Source: Verrucomicrobiia bacterium
Lineage (GTDB): Bacteria > Verrucomicrobiota > Verrucomicrobiia > Verrucomicrobiales > DEV007
Direction: 5' to 3'
DNA length: 64,000 nt
Assembly: GCA_020439945.1 (NCBI GenBank)
Contig: JAGRPB010000001.1
Location: forward strand, 1 to 64,000
Numbering within the stretch: the first letter of the stretch is position 1; every line of letters starts with the position of its first letter. Positions 54,772-63,493 of this stretch are shown here, piece after piece. The notes under the pieces were generated by a model. It was not told the origin of the DNA. It saw only the letters and a list, made by a program, of their open reading frames with translations, and ran no database searches. The position numbers and the translations under genes are program-made.

Positions 54772-55353
54772 ATGGAATCGCGATCCGGGAAACCAAGATT
54801 GCCGCGCGCCACGGAACTGGCGCATCGGTTCGTGACCGAATGTCTCGGCCCTGGAGATCGCGCCATCGACGCCACGGCCGGCAACGGTCACGACACGCTT
54901 TTCCTCGCCGAATTGGTGGGACCCGAGGGCAAGGTGGTGGCCTTCGACGTGCAGCCGGAAGCGATCGAGGCGACGCGCGCCCGGCTGGAGGCGGGGGGAG
55001 TCGCTGACCGGGTGCGTCTGGTGCGGGAGTGCCATTCCCGGCTGGCGGATTCAATCGAAGGCGAATGGAACGCCGTCATGTTCAACCTGGGCTACTTGCC
55101 GGGCGGGGACAAAGCCACGATCACCCGTCCGGAGACGACGCTGGCCGCGATGGAGGCGGCGCTGAAAGTGCTGGCTCCGCGCGGACGGATGATGGTGGTG
55201 GTTTACCCCGGCCATCCCGGCGGCGAGGTCGAAGCCGAAATGGTCGAGCGTTGGGCGGCTGAGCTGGATCAGGCGCGCTTCAGCGTGGCGAGTTATGGAT
55301 TCCTCAATCAGACCAATTCGCCGCCGAGGCTCGTGGTGATCGAAAAGCGGTGA
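54772..55353 (+). CDS. mnmM: tRNA (mnm5s2U) methyltransferase, MnmM/YtqB-like
   Basis: The 193-residue class I SAM methyltransferase has motif [11 protein letters not shown] (near 32-41), an acidic residue after strand 2 (AFDVQPEA) and the signature of the putative-rRNA-methylase family, [11 protein letters not shown] (near 103-113) then PETT. That signature marks YtqB/MnmM, the Bacillus enzyme that methylates nm5-uridine at tRNA wobble positions using SAM. An in-frame GTG at 54757 overlaps the upstream stop (GTGA) and is an alternative start. Adjacency to an MnmC(o)-like oxidase gives both final steps of mnm5 formation side by side. Confidence 0.85.
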   Translation: MESRSGKPRLPRATELAHRFVTECLGPGDRAIDATAGNGHDTLFLAELVGPEGKVVAFDVQPEAIEATRARLEAGGVADRVRLVRECHSRLADSIEGEWNAVMFNLGYLPGGDKATITRPETTLAAMEAALKVLAPRGRMMVVVYPGHPGGEVEAEMVERWAAELDQARFSVASYGFLNQTNSPPRLVVIEKR

Positions 55354-55408
55354 AGGACCCCATCGCGGAACGCTTGCCATCACGCTCCTCCGCGCCACAG
55401 TGGACGGC

Positions 55409-56404
55409 ATGAAGATTCTCGTCACCGGCGGCGCCGGCTACATCGGCAGCATCACCACGGAAGTGCTCATCAAGAGTGGCTATGAGGTCGTGGTCCTGGA
55501 CAATCTCTTCCAGGGACATCGCGCCGCGGTGCATCCCGATGCCGCCTTTGTTGAGGCCGATCTCGCCGACAAACCGGCGGTCGAGGCGGTGTTCAGGGAA
55601 CATCGGCCGCAGGGCATCATGCACTTCGCGTCCCGCACCCTGGTCGGCGAGTCGATGGCGGAGCCTTTTCTCTATCTCGGCGAAAATGTCCGCAACGCCC
55701 TGAACCTGCTCGAACTGGCGGTGGAATACGGCACCGAACGCTTCATTCTCTCTTCGACCGCCAACCTTTTCGACGACCCGGAGAAAATGCCGATCGCCGA
55801 AACGGAACGGATCGTTCCCGGCAGTCCCTACGGCGAATCGAAATTCATCATCGAACGATTTCTCCACTGGCTCCAGGTCACGAAAGGCCTCCGCTACGCC
55901 TGTCTCCGCTATTTCAATGCCTCTGGCGCGACCGAGGAACGCGGCGAGGATCATTTTCCCGAGATGCACCTCATTCCGCTGGTGCTTCAGGTCGCGCTCG
56001 GGCAGCGGGAAAACATCCGCATCTTTGGAGACGACTATGACACGCCGGACGGCACCTGTGTCCGCGACTACATCCACATCGCCGACCTGGCCCGGGCACA
56101 CATCCTGGCGCTTGAGGCCCTCTCAGGGAAACCCTTTCTCCGTTACAATCTTGGCAACGGCAACGGTTTCAGCGTGAAAGAGGTCATCGAAACCGCCCGG
56201 AAAATCACCGGTCACGAGATTCCCGCCATCATCGATCCGCGTCGTCCCGGAGATCCCGCCACGCTGGTGGCCGACAGCACGCGGATCCGCGAGGACCTGG
56301 GCTGGGAGCCGACCTATCCGACTTTGGAATCGATTATCGAAAGCGCCTGGTCCTGGCACCAGCGCCATCCGCAGGGGTACGGCGATCGCGATTCGGATTC
56401 CTGA
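55409..56404 (+). CDS. galE: UDP-glucose 4-epimerase
   Basis: The ATG at 55409 starts a 331-residue extended SDR with GGAGYIG (7-13) for NAD binding and the catalytic Tyr141-x3-Lys145 (YGESK); the Ser/Thr of the triad lies in LSSTAN near 116. Family motifs YFNASGA and [11 protein letters not shown] are present. It interconverts UDP-glucose and UDP-galactose for envelope polysaccharide. It is convergent with the mini-pseudopilin pair. Confidence 0.95.
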   Translation: MKILVTGGAGYIGSITTEVLIKSGYEVVVLDNLFQGHRAAVHPDAAFVEADLADKPAVEAVFREHRPQGIMHFASRTLVGESMAEPFLYLGENVRNALNLLELAVEYGTERFILSSTANLFDDPEKMPIAETERIVPGSPYGESKFIIERFLHWLQVTKGLRYACLRYFNASGATEERGEDHFPEMHLIPLVLQVALGQRENIRIFGDDYDTPDGTCVRDYIHIADLARAHILALEALSGKPFLRYNLGNGNGFSVKEVIETARKITGHEIPAIIDPRRPGDPATLVADSTRIREDLGWEPTYPTLESIIESAWSWHQRHPQGYGDRDSDS

Positions 56405-56422
56405 TGGCGGGTGTCGGTGCTC

Positions 56423-56818
56423 TCACCAACCGCGCGACGTTTTCGGCTCGTGGGTCGGCAGGTCGCAGTCGAGGTACAGATGGTTGGGCAGCGGCAGGGT
56501 GTTGCCAGAATAGTTGTAGAGTCCGCCGCCCGGGCAACTGGGCTCGAGCGGAACCAGCTTGTTGAAGCCGATGATCTCGTCTTTCAGATTCGGTATCGTG
56601 TCGCCGGGCCGTTTTCCGGCCAGGTTGCCATAGGAACGCACCGCCTTCTGCACCGAGGCGATGTTCTGTATGCAGTTCGCGCGATCGGCGCCGCGCTTGT
56701 AGGCCGTCACCCCCAGGAACAGGGCGGAGGTGAGGGCGAGAAGGATGGAAATCACGAGCGTGACCTCGATGAGAGTCATGCCGCGGGGCTTGATGAGGTT
56801 AAGTAGGGAGGACTTCAT
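56423..56818 (-). CDS. Mini-pseudopilin 2 (type IV prepilin-like)
   Basis: The 131-residue protein has a prepilin site: Gly13 before MTLIEVTLVISILLALTSALF, with Glu18 at +5. The helix is followed by YKRGADRANCIQNIASVQKAVRSYGNL, then a short loop-rich domain with three more Cys (PSCPGGG, YLDCDLP) and a terminal Trp. It closely resembles the upstream gene, sharing MTLIEVTLVI, YKRG-DRA-CIQNIASVQ, PGDT and the Cys pattern, so the two arose by tandem duplication. Spacing is 41 bases. A dedicated peptidase or assembly ATPase is not in the window. Confidence 0.85.
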   Translation of the reverse strand: MKSSLLNLIKPRGMTLIEVTLVISILLALTSALFLGVTAYKRGADRANCIQNIASVQKAVRSYGNLAGKRPGDTIPNLKDEIIGFNKLVPLEPSCPGGGLYNYSGNTLPLPNHLYLDCDLPTHEPKTSRGW

Positions 56819-56859
56819 GTTGTTGTTGGTTCAGAGGACTCTGAAATTTCTGGGAGGCG

Positions 56860-57255
56860 TCACCAGCCGGCCACGGAATTGGGGACGTGATCGCCGATGT
56901 CGCAGGTGAGATAGGCAGTGCCGGCCGACGGAATGGTGTCACCGGCGTAGGTGTAGTTCCCCCCGGCGCGGCATTCGGGCTCGTACTGGATGAATTTGTC
57001 CGAACCGATGATGTTGTCCCGCAGGTTGGTGACCGTATCGCCGGGGTTGTACTGGTAGAGATTGGCGTAAGAACGAATGGCTTCCTGGACAGAAGCGATG
57101 TTCTGGATGCACATGGCGCGATCGGAACCGCGCTTGTAACCCACGGCTCCCACGAAGAGAACGGCGATGAGTGAAAGCAGCACCGCAATCACCAAGGTGA
57201 CCTCAATCAGGGTCATTCCTCGGCGTGGTTGGCGATGGCGGAAGACGAATTTCAT
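56860..57255 (-). CDS. Mini-pseudopilin 1 (type IV prepilin-like)
   Basis: I use the ATG at 57255 (131 residues); a TTG codon just upstream is not needed. Gly13 precedes MTLIEVTLVIAVLLSLIAVLF with Glu18 at +5, a standard prepilin N-terminus. The short globular part contains CIQNIASVQEAIRSYANL, PECRAGG, LTCDIGD and a terminal Trp. The conserved Cys pair in both copies could be a disulfide. An AT-rich stretch at 57256-57300 is a likely promoter for the pair. Their function (minor pilins, adhesion or competence) cannot be told. Confidence 0.85.
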   Translation of the reverse strand: MKFVFRHRQPRRGMTLIEVTLVIAVLLSLIAVLFVGAVGYKRGSDRAMCIQNIASVQEAIRSYANLYQYNPGDTVTNLRDNIIGSDKFIQYEPECRAGGNYTYAGDTIPSAGTAYLTCDIGDHVPNSVAGW

Positions 57256-57451
57256 CAATTTGATCTATATTTTCAATAATTTTCATAAAAAGACAAGCCG
57301 TTTCTTGCTTTGGAGATCTTGATTGTGAGGAAATCTCTCTCATCATCGCTGGGACTGCTCTGCGGTGATTTTCGACTTTGATAAGTCCGCTCATCGGGTT
57401 TTGATGAATGGCAGTCATTGCAAACCCACAGACACACCCATCCAATACCCT

Positions 57452-57955
57452 ATGAAAAAGCCCGTCTCCCTGTTGTTGCTCACCCTTTCCGCCATCGGCG
57501 CGGTCGTAATCCTCGGCCGCAACGATGCCACCTCGGAAGAGAAAAAAGACGATCACGCCCATGGCGCCGCGGTCATGACCCTGCCCACCGGGCCGACCAA
57601 GCGGCCCGAAGACGCCAAGCTCTACATCATTTCGCCCAAGGACGGCGCCACGGTGAAACAGAACTTCACCGTTCGCTTCGGTCTGAAGGGAATGGGTGTG
57701 GCGCCCGCCGGCATCTACATGAGCGACGAAATGCCCACCGGCCATCATCACCTGATGATCGATTCCGATCTGCCCGACATGAAGCTCCCGTTGCCCAAGG
57801 ATGAAACCCATCTTCACTTCGGCGGCGGCCAGACGGAAACCAAGCTGACGCTCACTCCCGGAAAGCACACCCTGCAACTGGTGCTCGGCGATCACGCCCA
57901 CATGCCGCATGATCCGCCGCTGGTCTCGGACAAGATCACCATCACGGTGGAGTGA
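57452..57955 (+). CDS. DUF4399 periplasmic protein
   Basis: The ATG at 57452 gives 167 residues with a signal peptide (about 1-22). The body carries the DUF4399 pattern: IISPKDGATVKQNFTVRFGLKGM, then GHHHLMID, HLHFGGGQTET, and LTPGKHTLQLVLGDHAHMPH near the C-terminus. The many His residues could bind metal, but this family has no proven function. Repeat copy D follows its stop and has the form of a transcription terminator. Confidence 0.85.
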   Translation: MKKPVSLLLLTLSAIGAVVILGRNDATSEEKKDDHAHGAAVMTLPTGPTKRPEDAKLYIISPKDGATVKQNFTVRFGLKGMGVAPAGIYMSDEMPTGHHHLMIDSDLPDMKLPLPKDETHLHFGGGQTETKLTLTPGKHTLQLVLGDHAHMPHDPPLVSDKITITVE

Positions 57956-57996
57956 TCTTCGTCTGAAGGGGGATCAACGTCCCCAAACTAAAATTC

Positions 57997-58034
57997 AACC
58001 CTGTCAGGTCGCGGATCTGACAGGGTTCTTTTTT
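57997..58034 (+). terminator. Palindromic repeat, copy D, acting as a probable intrinsic terminator
   Basis: Arms AACCCTGTCAGGTC (57997-58010) and GATCTGACAGGGTT (58014-58027) pair along 14 positions with one mismatch, around a GCG loop. A CTTTTTT run follows. This is a textbook intrinsic terminator for the DUF4399 gene and the best-formed member of the repeat family (copies A-D). On the other strand it also faces the end of the sigma-factor gene. Confidence 0.8.
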
Positions 58035-58066
58035 GGGCAAGCGCGAGGCGCTGGTTCGCGTCTTCC

Positions 58067-58576
58067 TTATTTGCGAAGCGATTCAGCTTCGGTGGCGAGC
58101 TGGGATCTCAGGGCTTCCAGACCGTAGCGATACCGGGAAGCCGCGGTATTCTGGGAAATTTCGAGCGTCTCTCCGATCTGGGCGAAGGTCAGGTCGCCCC
58201 AGAGTTTCAGGGTGATGACTTCTCGAAACTTTTCAGGCAAGGCCGAGAGCGCCACCTGCAGGGCTCGGGTCTCATCGTCCTCGGGCAATTCGAACCAGGC
58301 CACCGGCGGACCTTCATCGGCGACCACGGTCTGTTCGCGCTGCTGTCGGCGATCGTGGGAGCGCGCCAGGTCGACCGCGCAGCGCCGGATGTTGGTGTAG
58401 ATGAGGCCCAGCAACTCCTCGCGTGGTTTGTCGCCGTGGCTCTTCCACGTCTTCACGAGCGCATTCTGAAGCACGTCCTCCGCGTCCGCCTCGCATCGAG
58501 TCTGCTGACGGGCATACAGCATGAGTCGCGAGCCATTCTCGCGCAGCCATTCTGACCATGTGGCTTGTTCTGCCAT
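58067..58576 (-). CDS. ECF-family RNA polymerase sigma factor
   Basis: The 169-residue protein has sigma region 2 (about 10-75, with ADAEDVLQNALVKTWK) and region 4 (about 105-160, with LPEKFREVITLKLWGDLTFAQIGETLEISQNTAASRYRYGLEAL). It has no C-terminal extension. No anti-sigma factor, FecR-like or LamG gene follows it; the next gene on this side is convergent. It lies 84 bases downstream of the PVC dehydrogenase gene and may be co-transcribed with it. Confidence 0.92.
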   Translation of the reverse strand: MAEQATWSEWLRENGSRLMLYARQQTRCEADAEDVLQNALVKTWKSHGDKPREELLGLIYTNIRRCAVDLARSHDRRQQREQTVVADEGPPVAWFELPEDDETRALQVALSALPEKFREVITLKLWGDLTFAQIGETLEISQNTAASRYRYGLEALRSQLATEAESLRK

Positions 58577-58660
58577 CAGCTTCTTAGACGTCCGAAAACC
58601 GGGTTTCCTTTGAAGAAAGCGCCGGAAATTTTCGTTTTTGTCTGAGAGACCCCCATTTTT

Positions 58661-61648
58661 TTAGTGGACCGGTGGCGGCAGCGGCGCCTGCTGAGTGCCG
58701 CTCAGGTAGGCGATCAGGTCGCGCACCTCTTCGTCGGTGAGGGTCAGCAACAGCCCCTCGGGCATCATCGAAGTTTTCATCTCCTCCCGTTTCACCACTT
58801 CGGTGGCGGGAATCACGATCTGCTCGTTGAGCGACTGCACGGTGATGGCGTTTTCGTTTTCGGAAACGATGAACCCACCCACGGTTCGACCGTTGGCGGT
58901 GGTGAGGGTGTTCAACCGAAAATCCTTTGAGACGACGAGGCTGGGATCGATGATGTTTTCGAGCAGGTAATCGAGGTTCTGGCGTTGCGAACCGGTCAGG
59001 TCCGGACCGATGGACCCGCCCTCGTCGTAGAGCCGGTGGCAGGCGAAACAGGTGCGCTGGAAGATTGCCCTGCCCTGGGACGGATCGGCGGCGGCGAGAG
59101 TTTCCGGCGTCAGTTCCTTGCGGAGCTTGTCGAGTAGCTTCGCCTTCTCGCCGCTGGTGGGGCGCTGTCCTCCCCAATTCGCCTCGATCCGTTTCTGTAG
59201 CGCCGGATCTTTGAGCGTGCTCATCTGCCGGACGGTGAAGGCGGTGATCGCGCGCCGTTCCACCTCGCCACTGTCCACCGCATCCAGCAAAGCGGTTGCC
59301 CAGGCCGGTCGGGAAGCGAGCGTCTGCAAGGCGTCCTGACGGGCTTCAGTCGACAGGGTGGAGAATCGCTCGAGGATTTCTCCCGCCGTGTCCGGCGCGT
59401 CGTATTCGGCCAGCCCGCGAATGGCCAGCGGTGCCATGGTTTCGTCGGCGAGCAGGGAAAACAGGAGCGGCTCCAGTTTTTCCGGCCGTCGATCGATCAG
59501 GGCTTTCAACGCAGTCTGGCGTCGAGCTGGATCCGCCGACGGATCGCCCGCGATTTTCTCGATGTCGGCGAGCGCCGCAGGATCGTCGAACAGCAACGCC
59601 AGGCGAACCGCTGCCTCCGGCAATTCGCCGCCTGCTTGGAGCGCCGCGTAAGTCTGGGACCAGTTCGCGGGAGCGGGAACGGTTCGGCGCCCGGCGAAGC
59701 CATCGAAGAGTCCCGCGAAGAGATCGTTGCGAAACTCGGGATCGTCGTGTTCACCGAGCAGCCGGACGATTCCCTCGATGCCGTGTTGCTGGGCCTCGCC
59801 GGTGAGCGAGGCGATCCGGTGGGCCGCATGAGTGCGCAGCAACGGGATGCGGGAATTTTCCGCCAGTGCGAGAAACCGATCCGGATCGTCATGAACCAGT
59901 GGTTCCACGCCATACCAGACCATCAGCGGAAGATTCTGGTCGTTGATGTCCTCGGCTCGCTGGGAGAGCGCCTCCGCGATCGGCCAGGCGGCGTCGAGAG
60001 ATAGCCGCTGGAGCGCGCAGGCCAGTTCGAGACGCACCACCGGGGAGCTGTCGTGCCTGGCCATGAGGGCAAACTGCTCCAACGTCTTTCCGTTGGGTGG
60101 CGGCGTCTCGCAGAGGAGTCGCACCGACCACGCCCGAAGGTGTTCGTTGGGATTGGCCAGTTGTTCCCGGAGGAAATCTTCGTCGATGCCGCCGATGACA
60201 TGCAACGCCCACAGCGCACGCAGACGCTGCGGGATGGAGTGTGTCCCCTCCGTGAGAACGCGAAGCAGCACGGCCCGGGCCTTCCCGAGATCCTCGCCCG
60301 CGGCGGCGCGTTCCTGCAGTTCTCGTCGGGCGTGGCGGACCCACCAGTCGTTGCGGTGCAGTTGGAGTTGAGCCAGTTCCCACGGATTCATCGTGGCGAG
60401 ATCGTAGTCGGGCTTCTTCGGTTGGCCGTAGGTGATTTTGAAAAGCCGGCCCGTCTCGCGCTGGGTGTTCTGGTAGCTGTGACACTCCCCGGTGTCCGAC
60501 CAGTCGCTGATGAATACACCGCCGTCGGGACCGTAGCGAAGCGTCACGCCCATGTACCACGGATCCTGCGAACGCATCAGGTCGCTGCCGTGCGAAGCCG
60601 TGTAGCCCGAACCGAGGGGCTTCGGGATGTCGTGATTGATCCGTCTGCCGTGAATGTTGTTCATGAAAATCCCGTTGCGGTATTCCTTCGGCCAGTTGTC
60701 GCCGAGATAGACCATGGTCCCGCAGTGGGCGTGACCGCCGCCGGCGATGTCTTCGGCGTCCGATCCCAGTCCCGAACGGATATCGTCGCCGCCCACGAAA
60801 TGCCGGTGATCGGCAATGGTGTCGATCCGTTGATACGCGAACTCGCTCGATTTTCGGCCGCGCCAGGGTTCGTAGTGGGCGCCCTGGATGACGTGGAACA
60901 GGTGGGGATTGACGCAGTTGGTCACGAATCCCTGGCCGTAGTCGTCCCAGTCGATACCCCAAGGATTGGTCGTTCCATCGGCGAAGGGTTCCCAGACTTT
61001 TCGCACCGGATGATAGCGCCACACGCCGCCATCAAAGCGGGCCCGCTCCTCTTCCGGGGTGCCCGGTTTCCCGATCATCGACCAGTTCGTGCGCCCATGC
61101 GTGCCATAGAGCCAGCCATCGGGGCCCCAGGCGAAACCGTTGGCGAGGTTGTGTGCATTGGAGTGATTGCCGAAGCCGTCGAGGACGACCTCCGGTTTTC
61201 CGTCGGGCACATCGTCGCCATCGCGGTCGGGAATGAAGTAGAAATACGGTGGCGACATCACCCAGGCGCCGCCGAAGCCCACCTCGATGCCGGTCACGTA
61301 GTTGAGTCCCTCGTAGAAAACGGTGCGCTTGTCGTGGCGGCCGTCGTTGTCGGTGTCTTCAAAGATCACGATGCGATCCGCCGCCGGTTGGTCGGTGTGA
61401 TTCGGATATTGAAAGGCTTCTGCCACCCAGATGCGTCCTCGGTCATCGATGCAGAAACCGATCGGTTGCTTCAGGTCCGGCTCACCGGCAAACAGCGTGA
61501 CCTGGAAGCCTTCGGGCACCTCCATGGTGGCGGCCGCTTCTTCCGGGGGCAGCGGTTTCTCGGCCGTGTGAATGATGGTTTTCTCCGCTCGGACGATTCC
61601 TGGCAAAGCAGTGAGAAAAAGGAGAACGGATGAGAGCGTTCGAGTCAT
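58661..61648 (-). CDS. PVC membrane-bound dehydrogenase with CxxCH haem domain
   Basis: From the ATG at 61648 (995 residues) there is a signal peptide to about residue 21. A beta-propeller dehydrogenase domain spans about 45-420 (GFCIDDRGRIWVAEAFQYPN, DRDGDDVPDGKPEV, NPWGIDWDDYGQGFVTN). A helical HEAT-like region follows (about 430-830). The C-terminal 130 residues contain CFACH near 867 and the SIGPDLTG motif of PVC-type haem-binding domains. The fusion is typical of Verrucomicrobia and Planctomycetes; it likely oxidises a sugar and passes electrons to the haem. A DUF1501 gene precedes it, with a large hairpin between. Confidence 0.92.
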   Translation of the reverse strand: MTRTLSSVLLFLTALPGIVRAEKTIIHTAEKPLPPEEAAATMEVPEGFQVTLFAGEPDLKQPIGFCIDDRGRIWVAEAFQYPNHTDQPAADRIVIFEDTDNDGRHDKRTVFYEGLNYVTGIEVGFGGAWVMSPPYFYFIPDRDGDDVPDGKPEVVLDGFGNHSNAHNLANGFAWGPDGWLYGTHGRTNWSMIGKPGTPEEERARFDGGVWRYHPVRKVWEPFADGTTNPWGIDWDDYGQGFVTNCVNPHLFHVIQGAHYEPWRGRKSSEFAYQRIDTIADHRHFVGGDDIRSGLGSDAEDIAGGGHAHCGTMVYLGDNWPKEYRNGIFMNNIHGRRINHDIPKPLGSGYTASHGSDLMRSQDPWYMGVTLRYGPDGGVFISDWSDTGECHSYQNTQRETGRLFKITYGQPKKPDYDLATMNPWELAQLQLHRNDWWVRHARRELQERAAAGEDLGKARAVLLRVLTEGTHSIPQRLRALWALHVIGGIDEDFLREQLANPNEHLRAWSVRLLCETPPPNGKTLEQFALMARHDSSPVVRLELACALQRLSLDAAWPIAEALSQRAEDINDQNLPLMVWYGVEPLVHDDPDRFLALAENSRIPLLRTHAAHRIASLTGEAQQHGIEGIVRLLGEHDDPEFRNDLFAGLFDGFAGRRTVPAPANWSQTYAALQAGGELPEAAVRLALLFDDPAALADIEKIAGDPSADPARRQTALKALIDRRPEKLEPLLFSLLADETMAPLAIRGLAEYDAPDTAGEILERFSTLSTEARQDALQTLASRPAWATALLDAVDSGEVERRAITAFTVRQMSTLKDPALQKRIEANWGGQRPTSGEKAKLLDKLRKELTPETLAAADPSQGRAIFQRTCFACHRLYDEGGSIGPDLTGSQRQNLDYLLENIIDPSLVVSKDFRLNTLTTANGRTVGGFIVSENENAITVQSLNEQIVIPATEVVKREEMKTSMMPEGLLLTLTDEEVRDLIAYLSGTQQAPLPPPVH

Positions 61649-61690
61649 GGGGCAAAAAGTTTCGAAATTGGGTTGGGGGCCAAGGCAAAC

Positions 61691-61755
61691 TTGGAGCGCG
61701 ACGATCCGTCGTCGCACTGGTCGACCGGGGCGACGAGGGATCGTCGCGCTCCCAA
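61691..61755. repeat. 65-base near-complete intergenic hairpin
   Basis: Outer arms TTGGAGCGCGACGATCC (61691-61707) and GGATCGTCGCGCTCCCAA (61738-61755) pair along 17 bases with one bulge. Inner arms TCGTCGC (61709-61715) and GCGACGA (61730-61736) pair too, and the tip contains GGTCGACC. Almost the whole element folds. It begins 5 bases past the DUF1501 stop and lies upstream of the dehydrogenase gene. It is unrelated in sequence to the copies A-E family. Confidence 0.7.
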
Positions 61756-61760
61756 TGCTC

Positions 61761-63212
61761 TCACGCGATCAGTTTTTCGACCACCTTTCCATACACATCG
61801 GTGAGCCGGTAGTCGCGTCCCTGGAATCGGAAGGTGAGTCGTTCGTGATCGAGACCGAGCAGGCGCAGGATCGTTGCCTGGACATCGTGGACGTGGACCG
61901 GATCTTCGACCGCGTTGAAACCCAGTTCATCGGTCGCGCCGAGCGACTGACCCGGTTTGATCCCGCCGCCGGCAAACCACATCGTGAAAGCCTGGGGATG
62001 GTGATCCCGACCCATGCTGCGACCCAGGGCGGCGCTGGCTTCGACCATGGGCGTGCGGCCGAATTCCCCGCCCCAGACGATGAGCGTATCGTCGAGGAGA
62101 CCGCGCTCCTTGAGATCCTGGACCAGGGCCGCGCAAGCCTGGTCAGTCAATCCGGCCTGGGTCTTGATGCCGTTTTCCACCTGCGAATGGTGATCCCAAC
62201 CCGCGTGGTAGACCTGCACGAAACGCACGCCGCGCTCGACCAGCCGCCGTGCCAGGAGACAGTTGTTGGCGAATGCCGCCTTTCCGTTCCCGGGTTTGGC
62301 GCCGTAGAGTTCCAACGTCTTGGGATCTTCGTTGCCGAAATCCATCAACTCCGGGGCGGCTGACTGCATCCGGTAGGCCATTTCGTAGGCGTTGATCCGG
62401 GTTCCGATTTCCGGATCGCCCACGGCCGCCAAGCGTCGCTCATTCATCCGGCGCAGAATATCGAGAGAGTCTCGCTGCGCTCGATCGTCGAATCCTTCCG
62501 GATTGGAGAGGTGCAGGATCGGGTCACCGCTTTCTCGGAAAGGCACGCCGGCGTGAGTCGTCGGGAGGAAGCCAGAACTCCACATCGCCGCGCCTCCACT
62601 CAGGTTGCCGCCGCTCTTCAGGACGACGAAGGAGGGCAGATCGTCGGCATCGCTGCCGATGCCATAGCTGAGCCACGACCCCATCGCGGGACGGCCGGGA
62701 ATGGGACTGCCGGTATTGAAAAAAATCTGGGCCGGCGAGTGGTTGAACTGGTCGGTATGGACCGATTTCACGAAGGCGATATCGTCGACGACCTTCGCGA
62801 GGTGCGGCAGTTGATCGGAGATTTCCGCGCCGCTTTCGCCGTGGCGATGAAATTCAAAACGTGGAGCCAGCACGGCGGCATCCGGTTGGATGAAGGCATA
62901 ACGTTGCCCCGCGATCACCGAGGGCGGGATCGGTTTGCCGTCCAGTTCGCGGAGCTTCGGCTTGTTGTCGAACAGCTCCAACTGACTCGGAGCCCCGGCC
63001 ATGAACAGATAGATGACCCGTTTCGCTTTTGGGGTGAAATGCGTGGTTTTCGGCGCCAGCGGATCCTCCCGCGACGACAGCCCAAAGGCGGAGGAGCGCG
63101 AGGCGCCGTTCGCCAGCAGGGAAGCCAACGCGATTTTCCCGAGCCCGACGCCGCAGGTCTCGAATAGCTGGCGACGGGTTTGGTGTTGGAGGAAGGGGAG
63201 ATCGGTTTTCAT
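61761..63212 (-). CDS. DUF1501 secreted protein (partner of DUF1553)
   Basis: The 483-residue protein has a TRRQLFE leader and hydrophobic segment, then DUF1501 motifs: RVIYLFMAGAPSQLELFDNKP, DQFNHSPAQIFFNTG, YHAGWDHHSQ, and WGGEFGRTPM near 385. This is the PVC subtype that normally follows a DUF1553/PSD1 gene in one operon. Here the tail of such a gene lies at 63912-64000 but a two-gene toxin-antitoxin module on the opposite strand intervenes. The DUF1501 substrate is unknown. Confidence 0.94.
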   Translation of the reverse strand: MKTDLPFLQHQTRRQLFETCGVGLGKIALASLLANGASRSSAFGLSSREDPLAPKTTHFTPKAKRVIYLFMAGAPSQLELFDNKPKLRELDGKPIPPSVIAGQRYAFIQPDAAVLAPRFEFHRHGESGAEISDQLPHLAKVVDDIAFVKSVHTDQFNHSPAQIFFNTGSPIPGRPAMGSWLSYGIGSDADDLPSFVVLKSGGNLSGGAAMWSSGFLPTTHAGVPFRESGDPILHLSNPEGFDDRAQRDSLDILRRMNERRLAAVGDPEIGTRINAYEMAYRMQSAAPELMDFGNEDPKTLELYGAKPGNGKAAFANNCLLARRLVERGVRFVQVYHAGWDHHSQVENGIKTQAGLTDQACAALVQDLKERGLLDDTLIVWGGEFGRTPMVEASAALGRSMGRDHHPQAFTMWFAGGGIKPGQSLGATDELGFNAVEDPVHVHDVQATILRLLGLDHERLTFRFQGRDYRLTDVYGKVVEKLIA

Positions 63213-63253
63213 CGGATTGAAAAGTGGGGCGGGGGCGTTACAATGGAGCAGTC

Positions 63254-63493
63254 ATGGCAACGCTGACGATAGAACTGGACGACGACACGCTACGCAAAGT
63301 CGAGCGCGCGGCCGAGCGTGAGCATTTGCCTGTCGATCGCTGGGCCAGTGAGCATCTGGCGGAAGCGGCGAGGGAAAAGACGTTTTCAGAACACTTGGCG
63401 GCGCATGCGGGCATCCTGGCGGATACCGATTTGGAAGTGCCTTCCGACGACGACATGCTTCCGTTGAATGACATTAATCTGGATGAAGATTGA
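63254..63493 (+). CDS. Antitoxin of a VapBC-type module
   Basis: The ATG at 63254 is preceded by GGAG at 63245-63248 and gives 79 residues. The N-terminal half (TLTIELDDDTLRKVERAAEREHLPVDRWASEHLAEAA) is a ribbon-helix-helix-like DNA-binding pattern. The acidic C-terminal half (EVPSDDD..., DINLDED) would wrap the toxin. The stop overlaps the toxin start by one base (TGATG at 63491-63495), as usual for such pairs. It probably represses its own promoter together with the toxin; no operator was identified in the 41-base upstream spacer. Confidence 0.85.
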   Translation: MATLTIELDDDTLRKVERAAEREHLPVDRWASEHLAEAAREKTFSEHLAAHAGILADTDLEVPSDDDMLPLNDINLDED

